This document shows, in pieces, positions 27,041-35,898 of a stretch of 64,000 nt of DNA (positions are counted from its first letter, which is position 1; each line of letters opens with the position of its first letter). A program made the translations under genes and the position numbers. This stretch comes from an uncultured bacterium. GTDB lineage: Bacteria > Verrucomicrobiota > Kiritimatiellia > PWTM01. Below the pieces are notes generated by a model, which was not told the DNA's origin, did not search any database, and was given only the letters and a program-made list of their open reading frames with translations. The DNA lies in the NCBI GenBank assembly GCA_937139365.1, contig CAKZPT010000079.1, positions 1-64,000 of the forward strand. Direction: 5' to 3'.

Positions 27041-28525
27041 ATGACCGCAGCGTTCTGGTTCGAGCTGGGCACGGTGGCCCATTTCCTGGCCGCGGCGGCC
27101 GCCTCGATCCACGCGATCCGGCTCAAGCGAGAGGCCAGCTCGGCGCTGCTGTGGCTGTTCCTCATCTGGTCCTTTCCCTTCGCGGGCGCGGCGGTGTACG
27201 TCGTGTTCGGGATCGACCGCATTGCCGACCACGCCATGCGCCGCGCGGCCGCGCACGGCGCCTTTTGTGGCGAGCGGGGCGCGCGCGCCGAGGACCCGCT
27301 CGCGATGGCCTACTGGCGACGCGTCCGCGAGGAACAGGCCATAGCGCCGAGCTCGGAGGAGGCCGCGGCGCTCCACCGTGCCATGGATGCCCTGCTTCCG
27401 GACTTTCCCCTCCTTGGCGGCAACCGGATCGACCTTTTGGTCACCGGCGAGGAGGCCTACCCCCGAATGTTGGACGCCATCCGCGCGGCGCGGCACCACG
27501 TCCACCTCCAGACCTTCATTCTCGCCAACGATCCGGTCGGGCGGCGGTTCATGGATCTGCTGGTCGACAAGGCCTCCGAGGGCGTCGAGGTGCGGCTCCT
27601 GTACGACCGGTTTGGCTCCACGCCCGCGATCGTCACCGGCTTCCTCCGGCGCTACCGCGGACGCCATCCGAACTTGCGGCTCGCCGGATGGACCCTGGCC
27701 CAACCGCTCCGACGGCAGTTTCAGGTGAACCTGCGCAACCACCGCAAGATCCTCGTCGTGGATGGGCGCATCGCGTTCACCGGGGGCCTCAATCTCTCCG
27801 GGGTCAACGCGACGGCCGACGGCCGCCCGCCCGACCGCGATGTTCACTTCGAGGTCCGCGGCCCGGCCGTGCACGAGCTGCAGTTCTCGTTTTTGAGCGA
27901 CTGGCATTTTATGACGGCCGAACCGGTGGACCGCCTTCTCCGGGCCGAACTGTTTCCCTCGCTGGTGCCGGAGGGCAGCACGCCACTCCGGATCGTCAAC
28001 GGCGGACCGACGCTCGATGGCGAGGTGATGTCCGACGTCGTGTTCCTACTGCTCGCCGCCGCCCGTCGGCGGATCGTGCTGGTAACCCCCTATTTCGTGC
28101 CGCCGCCGGACATTCTTCGCGGCCTGCGCGCCGCCTCGCTCCGCGGCGTCGATGTCCGGTTGCTGGTGCCCCAGGTCAACAACCACGTCTACGCCGGCTT
28201 GGCGGGCCGGTCGTACTACGGCGCCGTCCTCGCCGCGGGCGGTCGTATTTTCGAGCGAGCCCCGCCGTTCATGCACACCAAGGCGCTGTTGATCGACGAC
28301 GGCGTCGCCATGGTCGGCACTGCCAATCTCGATTCGCGCAGCCTGCGGCTGAACTACGAGACGAATCTCGTGGCGATGGACGCCCGCTTCACGTCGCGGC
28401 TGGACGCGGCGATCGGAGAGGAATTCCGGCGCGCACACGAGATCCGGCCGGCGGACTGGGCGGCCCGTCCGGCGCGCCACCAGCTCCTGGAGCGAGCTTG
28501 CGCGCTGCTTTCGCCGATTCTCTAG
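27041..28525 (+). CDS. cls: cardiolipin synthase, phospholipase D type
   Basis: Cls joins two phosphatidylglycerols into cardiolipin at the inner membrane. ATG 27041 gives 494 residues with two N-terminal membrane helices (FWFELGTVAHFLAAAAASI and ALLWLFLIWSFPFAGAAVYVVFG). Two HKD motifs follow: NHRKILVVDGRIAFTGG and MHTKALLIDDGVAMVGTANLD. The ORF start at 26936 lies inside pyrF and is rejected. The gene probably ends the pyrF transcript; the following 95 bp show no clear terminator, and apbE is convergent. Confidence 0.93.
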   Translation: MTAAFWFELGTVAHFLAAAAASIHAIRLKREASSALLWLFLIWSFPFAGAAVYVVFGIDRIADHAMRRAAAHGAFCGERGARAEDPLAMAYWRRVREEQAIAPSSEEAAALHRAMDALLPDFPLLGGNRIDLLVTGEEAYPRMLDAIRAARHHVHLQTFILANDPVGRRFMDLLVDKASEGVEVRLLYDRFGSTPAIVTGFLRRYRGRHPNLRLAGWTLAQPLRRQFQVNLRNHRKILVVDGRIAFTGGLNLSGVNATADGRPPDRDVHFEVRGPAVHELQFSFLSDWHFMTAEPVDRLLRAELFPSLVPEGSTPLRIVNGGPTLDGEVMSDVVFLLLAAARRRIVLVTPYFVPPPDILRGLRAASLRGVDVRLLVPQVNNHVYAGLAGRSYYGAVLAAGGRIFERAPPFMHTKALLIDDGVAMVGTANLDSRSLRLNYETNLVAMDARFTSRLDAAIGEEFRRAHEIRPADWAARPARHQLLERACALLSPIL

Positions 28526-28620
28526 CGCGAGCAGGCCGCCGCACTCGCCAGATGGGCGCCGATGCCCGGGCGTTCCGCGCCTGCGCCCCTGCCGGGGCCG
28601 GGGCGAAGCGGCCGGGGCGA

Positions 28621-29739
28621 TCAGAGCGGCGACATGGGGGCCAGCGGCTCGAACGACGTTCGCTCGTCGAACCGGCGGCTACGGCGGGCTCGAAGCACCG
28701 CATCCTCCGGCGGCGCCTCGAGGAAGAGCGCGTCGGCGTCGGGAAACTCCCGCTCCAGCCAGCGCAATCCCTCGTCGGGGCCGAGGATCAGGAGCACGGT
28801 GGACAACCCGTCGGCGGTGACGCAGTCGTCGGCGATCACCGTGACGCTCATTCCCGCACGTGGGACCGCACGGCCGGTCCGGCCGTCAAAGACGTGGGTG
28901 ACCGGCCGGCCCGCGGCATCCCGCCGCTGGCGCCGGTAGCCGCCCGAGGTGGCCACGGCCAGGTCGGACACCTGCAGCACGCCGGCCAGCCGCTCGCCGG
29001 GCAGGGTCTCGGCGCGCGGCTGGTCGATGCCGATGCGCCACCGCCGGCCCGCGGCGTTGCGCCCAGCCGCGTACAACTCGCCGCCGACCTCGACCATGAA
29101 ATCCCGTGCGCCGAGGGCGCGCAGCCGCGCGGCGATCCGGTCCACGGTCCATCCCTGCGCAACGGCGTTCAGGTCCAGCTCCATCCCCTCGCGGCGCTTG
29201 ATCATCGCCGGCGGCGGTCCCTCGTCGAGAATCCAGTCGCGCCATCCGACCGCCTCGAGGGCACGCGAGAGTTCGACGTCGTCGGGAGGGCGCGCGGGCG
29301 TGTCGGGTCCGAATCCCCAACGGCGCAAAACGGTCCCCAGGGTAGGGTCGAAGGCCCCGCTCGTGCGGGCGGCGAGATCCCGGGCCAGCGTCGCCACACG
29401 GTGGAAGCCGGGCGAGCTTTCGAATCGTTCCCCGGCCGGGGTGCGGTTGAACCGGGCGATTTCGCTGTTGGTGTTCCATAGCGAAAACGCGCCGTCCGCC
29501 TCCGCAAGGGCTTGGTGAACGCCCTCCTCCACGGCTCCGCCGGCGACGCGGGGCGGCACCCGAACCCGCACGTGGTACCACGTGCCCTGAGCCTCGCCGC
29601 TCCACTCCGCCATCCCGCCGGTGGGGGCGTGCCGGCGAAGGGACCACACGGTCGCGCCGAGCACGGTGGACGCCACCAGGAGCGTGCGCCAGAGGTCGAA
29701 TCGGCGCGGCTGGACAAGGCGCGGGCGGGCGTCGGGCAT
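28621..29739 (-). CDS. apbE: FAD:protein FMN transferase (NqrB/NqrC flavinylation)
   Basis: ApbE attaches FMN by a phosphoester bond to Thr in NqrB and NqrC, using FAD. The 372-residue protein has one N-terminal anchor helix and the family sequence: FSLWNTNSEIARFNR, SGAFDPTLGTVLRRWGFG, LDLNAVAQGWTVDRIAARL, FMVEVGGELYAAG and VTHVFDGRTGRAV. It is the last gene of the nqr operon, 10 bp after nqrF. That placement ensures supply of the maturase with its targets. Confidence 0.93.
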   Translation of the reverse strand: MPDARPRLVQPRRFDLWRTLLVASTVLGATVWSLRRHAPTGGMAEWSGEAQGTWYHVRVRVPPRVAGGAVEEGVHQALAEADGAFSLWNTNSEIARFNRTPAGERFESSPGFHRVATLARDLAARTSGAFDPTLGTVLRRWGFGPDTPARPPDDVELSRALEAVGWRDWILDEGPPPAMIKRREGMELDLNAVAQGWTVDRIAARLRALGARDFMVEVGGELYAAGRNAAGRRWRIGIDQPRAETLPGERLAGVLQVSDLAVATSGGYRRQRRDAAGRPVTHVFDGRTGRAVPRAGMSVTVIADDCVTADGLSTVLLILGPDEGLRWLEREFPDADALFLEAPPEDAVLRARRSRRFDERTSFEPLAPMSPL

Positions 29740-29749
29740 CCGGACCGCC

Positions 29750-30985
29750 TCACCCGAACTCGTCGTAGGCGATCATGTCCTTTTCGACGCCGAGGTCGAA
29801 CAGCATCCGGTTGACCGCCGCGATCATCATCGGCGGGCCGCAAAGATAGTACTCGATCTCCGTCGGGTCGGGGTGGTCCTTCAGATAAAGATCGTAGACG
29901 ACCTTGTGGATGAACCCGGTCGGCCCGTCCCAGCGGTCCTCCGGCAGCGGCTCGCTCAGTGCGACCGTGTAGCGGAAGTTGGGAAACTGCGCGGCGATCG
30001 CGCGGAAATCCTCGTCGTAGAACATCTCGCGGCGGGACCGGGCGCCGTACCAGAAGCTGACCTTCCGCGCGGTACGGCGGGTCAGGAACAGGTCGAAGAT
30101 GTGGCTGCGCATCGGCGCCATGCCCGCGCCGCCGCCGATGTAGAGCATCTCCCGCTCCGTCTCCTTCGCGAAGAACTCCCCGTAGGGACCGCTGAGCATG
30201 ACCTTGTCACCGGGTTTGAGGCTGAACATGTACGTCGAGGCCAGGCCAGGCTGAACGCCGGGCATCCCAGGGGGCGGGGTCGCGATCCGGACGTTCAGCA
30301 TGACGATCCCGGACTCGGCGGGGTGGTTGGCCATCGAATAGGCGCGGAAAATCGGCTCCGGATTGGTCGCCGTAAGAGCCCAGAGGCCGTACTTGTCCCA
30401 CGCGTCGCGGAAGCGCTCGTCAATGTCGAACGATCGGAACGAGAGGTCGCGGTAGGGGGGGATGTCGATCTGGATGTAGCCGCCGGCCCGGAAGTTCAGT
30501 GTCATGCCCGGTGGCAGATCGAGGACCAGCTCCTTGATGAACGTGGCGACGTTCCGGTTGGAGCGGACGGTCGCCTCGAACTTCCGGATCTCGAGGACCT
30601 CGGCCGGCACCCGGATGCGCAGGTCGCGTTTGACCCTCAACTGGCAGGCGAGCCGCCACCCCTCGCGGGCCATCGCGCGCGAGATGTGGCCGGCCTCGGT
30701 CGGCAGCAGCTCACCCCCGCCCTCGGTGACGATGCACTTGCACATCGCGCAGGTGCCGCCGCCGCCGCAGGCGGAGGGAAGGAAAATCTTCTGCGCGGCC
30801 AGCGCGGACAGCAGCGTCGGCCCGGAGTCCACCGTCAGACGCTTCTGGCCGTCGTTGACGTCAATCGTCACCGGCCCCGAGGGCACCAGACGGCGCGAGG
30901 CGGCGTTGAGTCCGGCGACGAACAAGAGAATGAGGCCGGTGAACACGGCCGCGCTGACGGCCATCAGCAGAATCAATTCGCCCAT
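29750..30985 (-). CDS. nqrF: Na+-NQR subunit F, NADH-oxidising
   Basis: NqrF takes electrons from NADH through FAD and a [2Fe-2S] cluster into the complex. The 411-residue protein has an N-terminal membrane helix. The plant-type ferredoxin motif is [16 protein letters not shown], with the fourth Cys in RLACQLRV. A ferredoxin-NADP reductase fold follows, with FAD-binding RSFDID and AYSMANHP, and the NADH-binding [16 protein letters not shown]. It is followed by apbE. Confidence 0.96.
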   Translation of the reverse strand: MGELILLMAVSAAVFTGLILLFVAGLNAASRRLVPSGPVTIDVNDGQKRLTVDSGPTLLSALAAQKIFLPSACGGGGTCAMCKCIVTEGGGELLPTEAGHISRAMAREGWRLACQLRVKRDLRIRVPAEVLEIRKFEATVRSNRNVATFIKELVLDLPPGMTLNFRAGGYIQIDIPPYRDLSFRSFDIDERFRDAWDKYGLWALTATNPEPIFRAYSMANHPAESGIVMLNVRIATPPPGMPGVQPGLASTYMFSLKPGDKVMLSGPYGEFFAKETEREMLYIGGGAGMAPMRSHIFDLFLTRRTARKVSFWYGARSRREMFYDEDFRAIAAQFPNFRYTVALSEPLPEDRWDGPTGFIHKVVYDLYLKDHPDPTEIEYYLCGPPMMIAAVNRMLFDLGVEKDMIAYDEFG

Positions 30986-30997
30986 CGCCGTTCCGCC

Positions 30998-31612
30998 CTA
31001 GAGCTGGATGCCCGAGAAGATCATAAACGTCATCGCCATCAGGCCGGTCATGATCATGGTGATGCCGAGGCCGCGCAGCCCCGGCGGCACGTTCGAGTAC
31101 CGGAGCTTGCGCCGGATCGCCCCCATCGCGACGATCGCCAGCGCCCACCCCGCCCCCGACGCCACGCCGAACACCGCGGCCTGCGCCGCGCCGTAGTTGC
31201 GCTCGACCATGAACAGCGACCCGCCGAGGATCGCGCAGTTCACCGTGATCAGCGGCAGGAAAATCCCCAGCGACTGATAAAGCCTCGGAAAGAACCGGTC
31301 CAGCGTCATCTCCACCAACTGGACCATCGAGGCGATCGTCGCGATGAAGACGATGAACGTCAGGAAGGACAAGTCCAGCGCCGCCAAGGCCGGCACGCCC
31401 GTCCAGGCCAGAGCCCCCGGCGCCAGAAAGACGCGGCGCAGCGCCCAGTTGACCGGCACGGTAATGGACTGGACGAAGATCACGGCCACCCCCAGCCCGA
31501 TCGCGGTCTCCATCCGCTTCGAGATCGCCAGAAACGAGCACATCCCGAGGAAGGAGGAGAGCAGGATGTTTTCGATGAAGATGGACTTGATCGCGAGGCT
31601 GAGCAGCTCCAT
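30998..31612 (-). CDS. nqrE: Na+-NQR subunit E
   Basis: A 204-residue integral membrane subunit with six helices. It is paired in inverted topology with NqrD. Cys24 in GMCSF and the Cys in VNCAILGG correspond to the family cysteines that hold, with NqrD, an iron centre in the membrane core. The N-terminal [16 protein letters not shown] is typical. It shares its fold with RnfA; assignment as NqrE rests on the surrounding nqr genes. Confidence 0.95.
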   Translation of the reverse strand: MELLSLAIKSIFIENILLSSFLGMCSFLAISKRMETAIGLGVAVIFVQSITVPVNWALRRVFLAPGALAWTGVPALAALDLSFLTFIVFIATIASMVQLVEMTLDRFFPRLYQSLGIFLPLITVNCAILGGSLFMVERNYGAAQAAVFGVASGAGWALAIVAMGAIRRKLRYSNVPPGLRGLGITMIMTGLMAMTFMIFSGIQL

Positions 31613-31625
31613 GGCTCGGGTCTCC

Positions 31626-32252
31626 TCAGGCCGTCTCGTAATGGCGGATCAACGTCCGCTGGGCCCAGATCAGGAGCCCCAGCACGATGAACGCGCCGGG
31701 CGCCAGCAACAGAAGCCCGTTGTTGACGTAGCCGTGCCGGTAGAGCGCCGCCGGAACGACGGCGTGGCCGAACAGCCGACCCGACCCCAGAAGCTCCCGC
31801 ACCGTCGCGACGGCCACCAGCACAGCGCCGTACCCTAGGCCGTTGCCGAGCCCGTCGAGGACCGATGGGATCGGCGGGTTTTTCAGCGCGAACGCCTCCA
31901 GCCGCCCCATCACGATGCAGTTGGTGATGATCAGCCCCACGAACACGCTGAGCTGGCGGCTGATGTCGAACAGGTACGCCCGTAGAAACTGGTCGGCGAG
32001 GATGACCAGGGTCGAGACCACGACCATCTCGACGATCATCCGAATGCGGGAGGGCACCGAGTTGCGGATCAGCGAGATCACCAGGTTCGAGCCGGTCGTC
32101 ACCACGGTCAGCGCCAGCGCCATCACGACCGCGGTCTCGAGCTTCACCGTCACCGCCAGCGCCGAACAGATGCCGAGGATCTGGATCGTGATTGGGTTGG
32201 ATTCGGACAGCGGATCTTTGAGGGGTTTCCAGAACGTGGCCATGGCCCTCAT
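31626..32252 (-). CDS. nqrD: Na+-NQR subunit D
   Basis: A 208-residue membrane subunit homologous to RnfE. The start at 32252 overlaps the nqrC stop as ATGA (an ATG at 32243 is the alternative); the long ORF to 32648 is a shadow. It contains [18 protein letters not shown] and [11 protein letters not shown], whose cysteines match the iron-centre ligands. The conserved C-terminal [15 protein letters not shown] is present. Confidence 0.94.
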   Translation of the reverse strand: MRAMATFWKPLKDPLSESNPITIQILGICSALAVTVKLETAVVMALALTVVTTGSNLVISLIRNSVPSRIRMIVEMVVVSTLVILADQFLRAYLFDISRQLSVFVGLIITNCIVMGRLEAFALKNPPIPSVLDGLGNGLGYGAVLVAVATVRELLGSGRLFGHAVVPAALYRHGYVNNGLLLLAPGAFIVLGLLIWAQRTLIRHYETA

Positions 32253-32959
32253 CCCCCCTTGCCCATCGCCCGAAGGTACGGCGCATAGGCCTCGAGCGAA
32301 CGGTTCAGAAACGACATCACCCCGCGGCCGGTCAGCGTCGCTCCGCTGATGCCGTCCACCACCACCCGCGACGCGTCGTCGGCCGCCCCAGGCGACGCGG
32401 CGCCCTTCGCGATGACGATCGGCCGGAGATGGTCGCCGTCGCGGATGCGTCGGCCCCGGAACTGCTCCTGAAACCACGGCTGCTCGATCTCGCCGCCCAG
32501 CCCCGGCGTCTCGCCGTGCCGGTAGAACGTTAACCCGACGATCTCCGAGAGCGTCGCGTCCAGCGCCAGGTAGCCGTAGATCGTGGACCAGAGCCCTTTG
32601 CCCGAGACCGGGAACGCATGGCGGGCGGGTCGTCCGTCCTCGATCCACTGGAACACCGGCAACGCCGGCGAGCCGGCCGCGGGCGCGGAGGTCGTGACCG
32701 TGCCAGCGGCCGGGTCGAACCAGACCTCCCGGACGCTGTGCGCATACAGGGCGTTTACCTGCGCCGCGGGCAGACGCCGGCCGCGTCCGTCCGTTACGGC
32801 CGCCCCCAACGCCTTCAAGACGTTGAACCGCCGGTCCAGTTCGGACATCCGCTCCTGGCGGGCTCGGAGGCCGGCGCTGGCGCCGGCCAGCAGGGCGCTG
32901 GCCGCCAGGCAGACCGCGCCGGCATACGCCAGCACATACCCCTCGCCCGACCTAGGCAC
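32249..32959 (-). CDS. nqrC: Na+-NQR subunit C, covalent FMN carrier
   Basis: GTG 32959 is preferred: it overlaps the nqrB stop by 8 bp and avoids the longer overlap of the frame from 32998. The 236-residue protein has one membrane helix ([19 protein letters not shown]) and a periplasmic FMN-binding domain. The flavinylation motif is SGATLT, the Thr being the attachment site for ApbE-transferred [18 protein letters not shown] is also characteristic. Confidence 0.93.
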   Translation of the reverse strand: MPRSGEGYVLAYAGAVCLAASALLAGASAGLRARQERMSELDRRFNVLKALGAAVTDGRGRRLPAAQVNALYAHSVREVWFDPAAGTVTTSAPAAGSPALPVFQWIEDGRPARHAFPVSGKGLWSTIYGYLALDATLSEIVGLTFYRHGETPGLGGEIEQPWFQEQFRGRRIRDGDHLRPIVIAKGAASPGAADDASRVVVDGISGATLTGRGVMSFLNRSLEAYAPYLRAMGKGG

Positions 32960-34160
32960 GGCGCCCCCTCTCCAGGTAACGCGCTCGGTTCGCGACATGC
33001 GCGCGCAGGACCGCGTAGTCGATCAGCGGGGCCATCGCATTCATGAAAAGGATCGCCAGCATGTTCCCCGCCGTATAGGCAGGGTTGAAGAGGCGCACCA
33101 CCACCGTCAGCGCCCCGATCAGGAACCCGTAGATCCACTTGCCCTCGTTCGTCGCTGCGGCGGACACCGGATCAGTGGCCATGAACACTATGCCGAACAG
33201 CGCGCCTCCCATCACCATCTCGTACCAGAACGGCAGCGCGAGGATGGGATAGGCCTGCAGGGTTCCGGCGGGCAGGAGGTTGATCGACCCCGCGGTCAGC
33301 GCCAGCCCCAGCAGGCCGCCGACGATGATCCGCCACGAGCCGACGCCGGTGACGAGCAGCACCGCCATGCCGAGCAGCACCGCCACCGCCGACGTCTCCC
33401 CGAGACTGCCCGGTTCCAGCCCCAACGTCATCGACCGCAGCGTGTGCCCCGCTTCGGCGAGGTGGGCGACGATGTCCACCCCCGCCGGCGCGCTCTTGGC
33501 CACCGCCAAGGCCGTCGCCCCGCTGACCCCCTCGGCCAGCCCATGCCCGGCCGGGGCCGCGATCCATACGGCGTCGCCGGACATCTGTGCCGGATAGGCA
33601 AAATAGAGGAAGGCCCGCGAGGCCAGCGCCGGGTTGAGGACGTTGAACCCGACCCCGCCGAAAATCTCCTTCGCAACGACCACCCCGAACGTGATGCCCG
33701 CGGCCACCTGCCACAAGGGAATCGTCGGCGGCAGCGTCAGCGGAAAGAGGATCCCCGTAATCAGGAAGCCCTCGTTGATCTCGTGCTTCCGCACGGCGGC
33801 GAACAGCACCTCCCAGAAGCCGCCGACCGCGTAGGAGGTCACGATGATCGGCACCACCAGCCGGGCACCTCGCAGCAGGTGCGCCCACAACGGCGCCTCC
33901 GCCATCCCCGCCGCCCGGTGGTACTGGAAACCCGCGTTGTACATGCCGAACAGGATGCACGGGATTAGCGCGTAGAAGACGGTGATCATGTACCGCTTCA
34001 TGTCCAGTGCATCCCGCACGTGCGGAGGACCGGAAGTCGTCGTCGCGGGCGTGAAGACAAAGGTCTCCAGCGCCTCGTACACCGGCCACAGCGGCCGCAA
34101 CGGCCCGCCCTCCTCGAACTTCGGGCGGAGCTTCTCGAAGCTTCGCAGCAGCGGGTGCAT
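32952..34160 (-). CDS. nqrB: Na+-NQR subunit B, covalent FMN and riboflavin subunit
   Basis: A 402-residue subunit with about ten helices, the sodium-translocating core. The covalent FMN motif is VSGATAL. The N-terminal soluble part (PLWPVYEALETFVFTP) precedes DMKRYMITVFYALIPCILFGMYNAG. The NQR/RnfD family pattern GFLITGILFPLTLPPTIPLWQ is present. The start lies 4 bp from the nqrA stop. Confidence 0.95.
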   Translation of the reverse strand: MHPLLRSFEKLRPKFEEGGPLRPLWPVYEALETFVFTPATTTSGPPHVRDALDMKRYMITVFYALIPCILFGMYNAGFQYHRAAGMAEAPLWAHLLRGARLVVPIIVTSYAVGGFWEVLFAAVRKHEINEGFLITGILFPLTLPPTIPLWQVAAGITFGVVVAKEIFGGVGFNVLNPALASRAFLYFAYPAQMSGDAVWIAAPAGHGLAEGVSGATALAVAKSAPAGVDIVAHLAEAGHTLRSMTLGLEPGSLGETSAVAVLLGMAVLLVTGVGSWRIIVGGLLGLALTAGSINLLPAGTLQAYPILALPFWYEMVMGGALFGIVFMATDPVSAAATNEGKWIYGFLIGALTVVVRLFNPAYTAGNMLAILFMNAMAPLIDYAVLRAHVANRARYLERGRRA

Positions 34161-34163
34161 GGA

Positions 34164-35558
34164 TCAGAGCCCCTCCGCCTCGGCCATCGCCAACCCTTCG
34201 CGGATGATCCCGACGAGGTCCATCTTGGAAGGACACGCGAAGGCCGCCAGCGCCACATCCTCCGGCTCCAGCTCCAGTATCCCCAGTTGAATCGCCTCCT
34301 CCCAGTCGCGCGCCAACACCGCCCGGATCAGAAAATCGAGGCGGATGCGCATCGGCAGATACCGGTCGTACAGTCCCGTGGCGACCATCGCCCGGGGCGC
34401 CCCCTGAAGGCTCGTACCCAGCGGCCACGCCCCACCTCGCCGCCACGCCGACACAAACGTCTGAGAAAAACTGAAGCGCCCATCGAGGGGATTGGCCCAG
34501 GCCAACAGGTGCCGCTCCCGGTCCTCCGGCAGCACCGTCACCGACGAGGCCCATGGCGGCAAAAAACCATCCGGCGCCACCGCCGTGCCTGACAGCGCAT
34601 CTCCAGCGACCACTCTCATCTCCCCCGCAGCCAGCCGCGCCGGTAACCAGGCGGACAAGGCCACGCCCCACGGCACCCGATAGTGACACGCCCGGCCCTC
34701 CGCCACCCCCGGCCCGCCCAGCGCAACCAGTCGCCAGCCCGGCATCGCCCCCTCCAGCAGAAACTTGCCGATCAAGGCCAGATCCGCCAGCCGAACCGTC
34801 CACACATGCTCCCCCGGCCGGATGGGATCGAGGTGATGAATATGCACCCCCGAGTTTCCCGAAGGATGCGGCCCCGAAAACCTGGCCAGCGTCACGCCCC
34901 CCGCCCCGGCGATCCGCTGCGGGAGATCCCGGCCCGAACCGGCGCACAAATACACCGGACCGGCCGTCAGACGCCGCAGCGCCGCCAATCCCGTCGCGAT
35001 CGCGTCGGTTTCCTGCGAGGCGATCAGCAGCGGATCGGCCTGAAATGGGGCTGTCGCCATCGCATTGACGAAGATGGACTTCGGCTTCGAGTCACGCCTG
35101 GGCATTCTCGAAAATGGCCGCTCGACGATCAATGAAAGCATCCCGGAGGAGCGCAGCCGGCCGAGAATCTCATCGCCAGGCATCCGCTCCAACTCCCCCG
35201 CCGTCGCCTTTGCAAAAGGCTCGACCTCATCGGCTCCGTCCGGTTCCACAACCACCCGCTGGAGGATCCTGCGCGGCCCAAAGTCGATCGAACGCACCCA
35301 GCCCGCCACCGGCGAACACAGCCGGAAGTCAGGGTCACGCTTGTCGTACACCAGCGGCGTTCCCCGCCGGATCCGGTCGCCTACCGCCACCATCGGGCGC
35401 GGCTTCATGCCCCTCACCCAGAGCGGCTGAACCGCAACCGGACCCGAAACGGGCTCCGCCGCGACGGAGGCTTCGGGCGCGCCAGACAACGGCACGTCGC
35501 GTCCGCGACGGATCACGAACAGGGGCTCACTGCCCGAAATCTTGCGCTGTGCTCCCAT
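34164..35558 (-). CDS. nqrA: Na+-NQR subunit A
   Basis: A soluble peripheral subunit that binds quinone and is the first gene of the operon. ATG 35558 (MGAQRKISGSEP) is chosen, giving 464 residues. A strong promoter lies at 35575-35602, inside the longer ORF that starts at 35618. The family N terminus FVIRRGRDVPLSGAPE follows a short extension. The RnfC-related pattern VGDRIRRGTPLVYDKRDPDFRLCSPVAGWV is clear. Na+ pumped by this complex could power the SSS symporter at 11.7 kb. Confidence 0.94.
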   Translation of the reverse strand: MGAQRKISGSEPLFVIRRGRDVPLSGAPEASVAAEPVSGPVAVQPLWVRGMKPRPMVAVGDRIRRGTPLVYDKRDPDFRLCSPVAGWVRSIDFGPRRILQRVVVEPDGADEVEPFAKATAGELERMPGDEILGRLRSSGMLSLIVERPFSRMPRRDSKPKSIFVNAMATAPFQADPLLIASQETDAIATGLAALRRLTAGPVYLCAGSGRDLPQRIAGAGGVTLARFSGPHPSGNSGVHIHHLDPIRPGEHVWTVRLADLALIGKFLLEGAMPGWRLVALGGPGVAEGRACHYRVPWGVALSAWLPARLAAGEMRVVAGDALSGTAVAPDGFLPPWASSVTVLPEDRERHLLAWANPLDGRFSFSQTFVSAWRRGGAWPLGTSLQGAPRAMVATGLYDRYLPMRIRLDFLIRAVLARDWEEAIQLGILELEPEDVALAAFACPSKMDLVGIIREGLAMAEAEGL

Positions 35559-35574
35559 GAACCGAAGACGCGAC

Positions 35575-35628
35575 AATATATCCACGCGGTTCGGCCCGTC
35601 AACGTATGCAGGTGGCAAGAGATGCCAC
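35575..35628 (-). promoter_or_regulatory. nqr operon promoter with an adjacent inverted repeat
   Basis: On the minus strand: TTGACG (35602-35597), a 16-nt spacer and TATATT (35580-35575). The predicted start site is about 10 nt before ATG 35558. Just upstream of the -35 lies GTGGCA-N5-TGCCAC (35612-35628), a possible regulator site. This is the best promoter in the window and decides the nqrA start. Confidence 0.65.
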
Positions 35629-35898
35629 GCAGTGACGCGAATAACCGCGCATCGTCACAAAAAACCGCCTCGGCAGATCTGTTTCGTGGGCCGTGCAACT
35701 GAGGTCCGTCTCCGTCGAGTGGCCGGAATGATAGGTTGCAGATGCGGCACGGACGTCACAAATTCGGGGCAGCCATCGTTCATGAATTGGCGACCATTTA
35801 AGATTCCGGTTCTCCGAAAGATGGGGCCGGCTGGAGGCGGCTGGGCCCCCGGCACAATTGACAAACAGGGTCGAATGCATGCGGCCATTCGACGTGCC
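35629..35898. other. intergenic stretch, nothing recognised
   Basis: Lower GC than the surroundings, with several short ORFs on both strands and none with protein-family features. It separates the divergent nqr operon from the decayed glycoside hydrolase and may be further eroded coding sequence. Confidence 0.4.

Noticed and set aside
29621-31690. 689-codon ORF antisense to nqrF and nqrE
   Set aside because: The composition is Arg/His/Gly/Pro-rich as expected for a shadow frame in GC-rich DNA; the opposite strand encodes clear NQR subunits.
33172-34947. 591-codon ORF overlapping nqrB and nqrA
   Set aside because: Shadow frame rich in Gly/Arg without domains; nqr genes explain the region.
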